From: Deltaproteobacteria bacterium
Lineage (GTDB): Bacteria > Desulfobacterota > Binatia > Binatales > Binataceae
DNA length: 5,743 nt
NCBI GenBank assembly: GCA_021780585.1
Contig: JAJXYM010000180.1
Coordinates: 1 to 5,743 of the forward strand
Direction: 5' to 3'
Made by a program: the position numbers and the translations under genes. Of the stretch, positions 5,551-5,743 are shown piece by piece; the first letter of the stretch is position 1; every line of letters starts with the position of its first letter. A model generated the notes under the pieces. That model made no database searches, was not told the DNA's origin, and saw only the letters and a list, made by a program, of their open reading frames with translations.

Positions 5551-5743
5551 ATGCCCGAGTACACGGCGATCAGGTATGACGTGGCCGACGGCGTCGCGAC
5601 CGTGACGCTCAACCGGTCGGAGGCGGCGAACTCGCTCAACGGGGAGCTGTCCGCGCAACTGGTTGACGCGCTGATCCGCGCCGAGGAGGACGCCGCCGTG
5701 CGCGCGCTGGTGATCAGCGGCGGCACGGGGCGGTTTTTCTGCG
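5551..5743 (+). CDS. Enoyl-CoA hydratase/isomerase (crotonase) family protein, N-terminal fragment (cut by window edge)
   Basis: The first 64 residues are present. They contain the crotonase opening strand VADGVATVTLNRSEAANSLN (11-30) and the start of the first oxyanion-hole segment ALVISGGTGRFFC (52-64), which in the family continues as AG.D. Crotonases act on acyl-CoA thioesters (hydration, isomerisation, cleavage), usually in fatty-acid or aromatic-acid catabolism. The catalytic Glu positions lie outside the window, so the exact reaction cannot be assigned. GGGGAGGA at 5536-5543, 7 nt upstream, sets the start. The gene is divergent from the HxlR regulator with the palindrome between them, so it is the likely regulated target, perhaps heading a longer operon off the right edge. 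Confidence 0.9.
   Translation, partial: MPEYTAIRYDVADGVATVTLNRSEAANSLNGELSAQLVDALIRAEEDAAVRALVISGGTGRFFC

Noticed and set aside
4752..5579. 275-codon plus-strand open frame antisense to the HxlR gene and across the palindrome
   Set aside because: The minus strand encodes a clear HxlR winged helix. This frame has no recognisable motif and overlaps the crotonase start.

Overview
This is a high-GC bacterial window, roughly 60-65% G+C by eye. It carries seven genes, two of them cut by the window edges. The mix of a PrkA-type stress kinase, an MBL-fold hydrolase, an amidase-signature enzyme, an HxlR regulator and a crotonase suggests a metabolically versatile Gram-negative environmental bacterium, such as a proteobacterium or an uncultured Binatota/Desulfobacterota-like lineage. 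That placement is a guess from gene content. There is no rRNA or other marker, and I see no mobile element, CRISPR array or tRNA.

Layout, left to right. The N-terminal 327 residues of a PrkA serine kinase/AAA protein are on the minus strand (981 down to 1, continuing off the left edge). A 285-bp gap upstream of it holds a good promoter candidate with a stationary-phase-like -10. Next comes a minus-strand pair with a 13-bp gap: a four-helix CopD-like membrane protein (start best placed at 2605) followed by a lactonase-like MBL-fold hydrolase (2136-1267). Divergent from that pair is an amidase-signature amidohydrolase (2755-4176, plus), with a 9-bp direct repeat in the shared upstream region. 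Convergent with the amidase is mscL (4600-4205, minus), whose product ends in a CxxC-x10-CxxC zinc-ribbon-like tail. Upstream of mscL on the same strand lies an HxlR-family regulator (5321-4776). Divergent from the regulator is the start of a crotonase/enoyl-CoA hydratase gene (5551 onward, running off the right edge).

How they fit together. The clearest unannotated structure is in the HxlR/crotonase intergenic region. It is a near-perfect 29-bp palindrome (two 14-bp arms around one base, 5424-5452) with a degenerate copy 47 bp away and a further half-site over the regulator's likely -35. This is what an autoregulated local HxlR switch controlling a divergent acyl-CoA-type enzyme gene would look like. 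PrkA and MscL are stress-related functions. The amidase and the CopD/MBL pair have no substrate that can be read from sequence. Apart from the palindrome region and the MscL tail, the content looks ordinary, and I found no convincing new multi-gene system.
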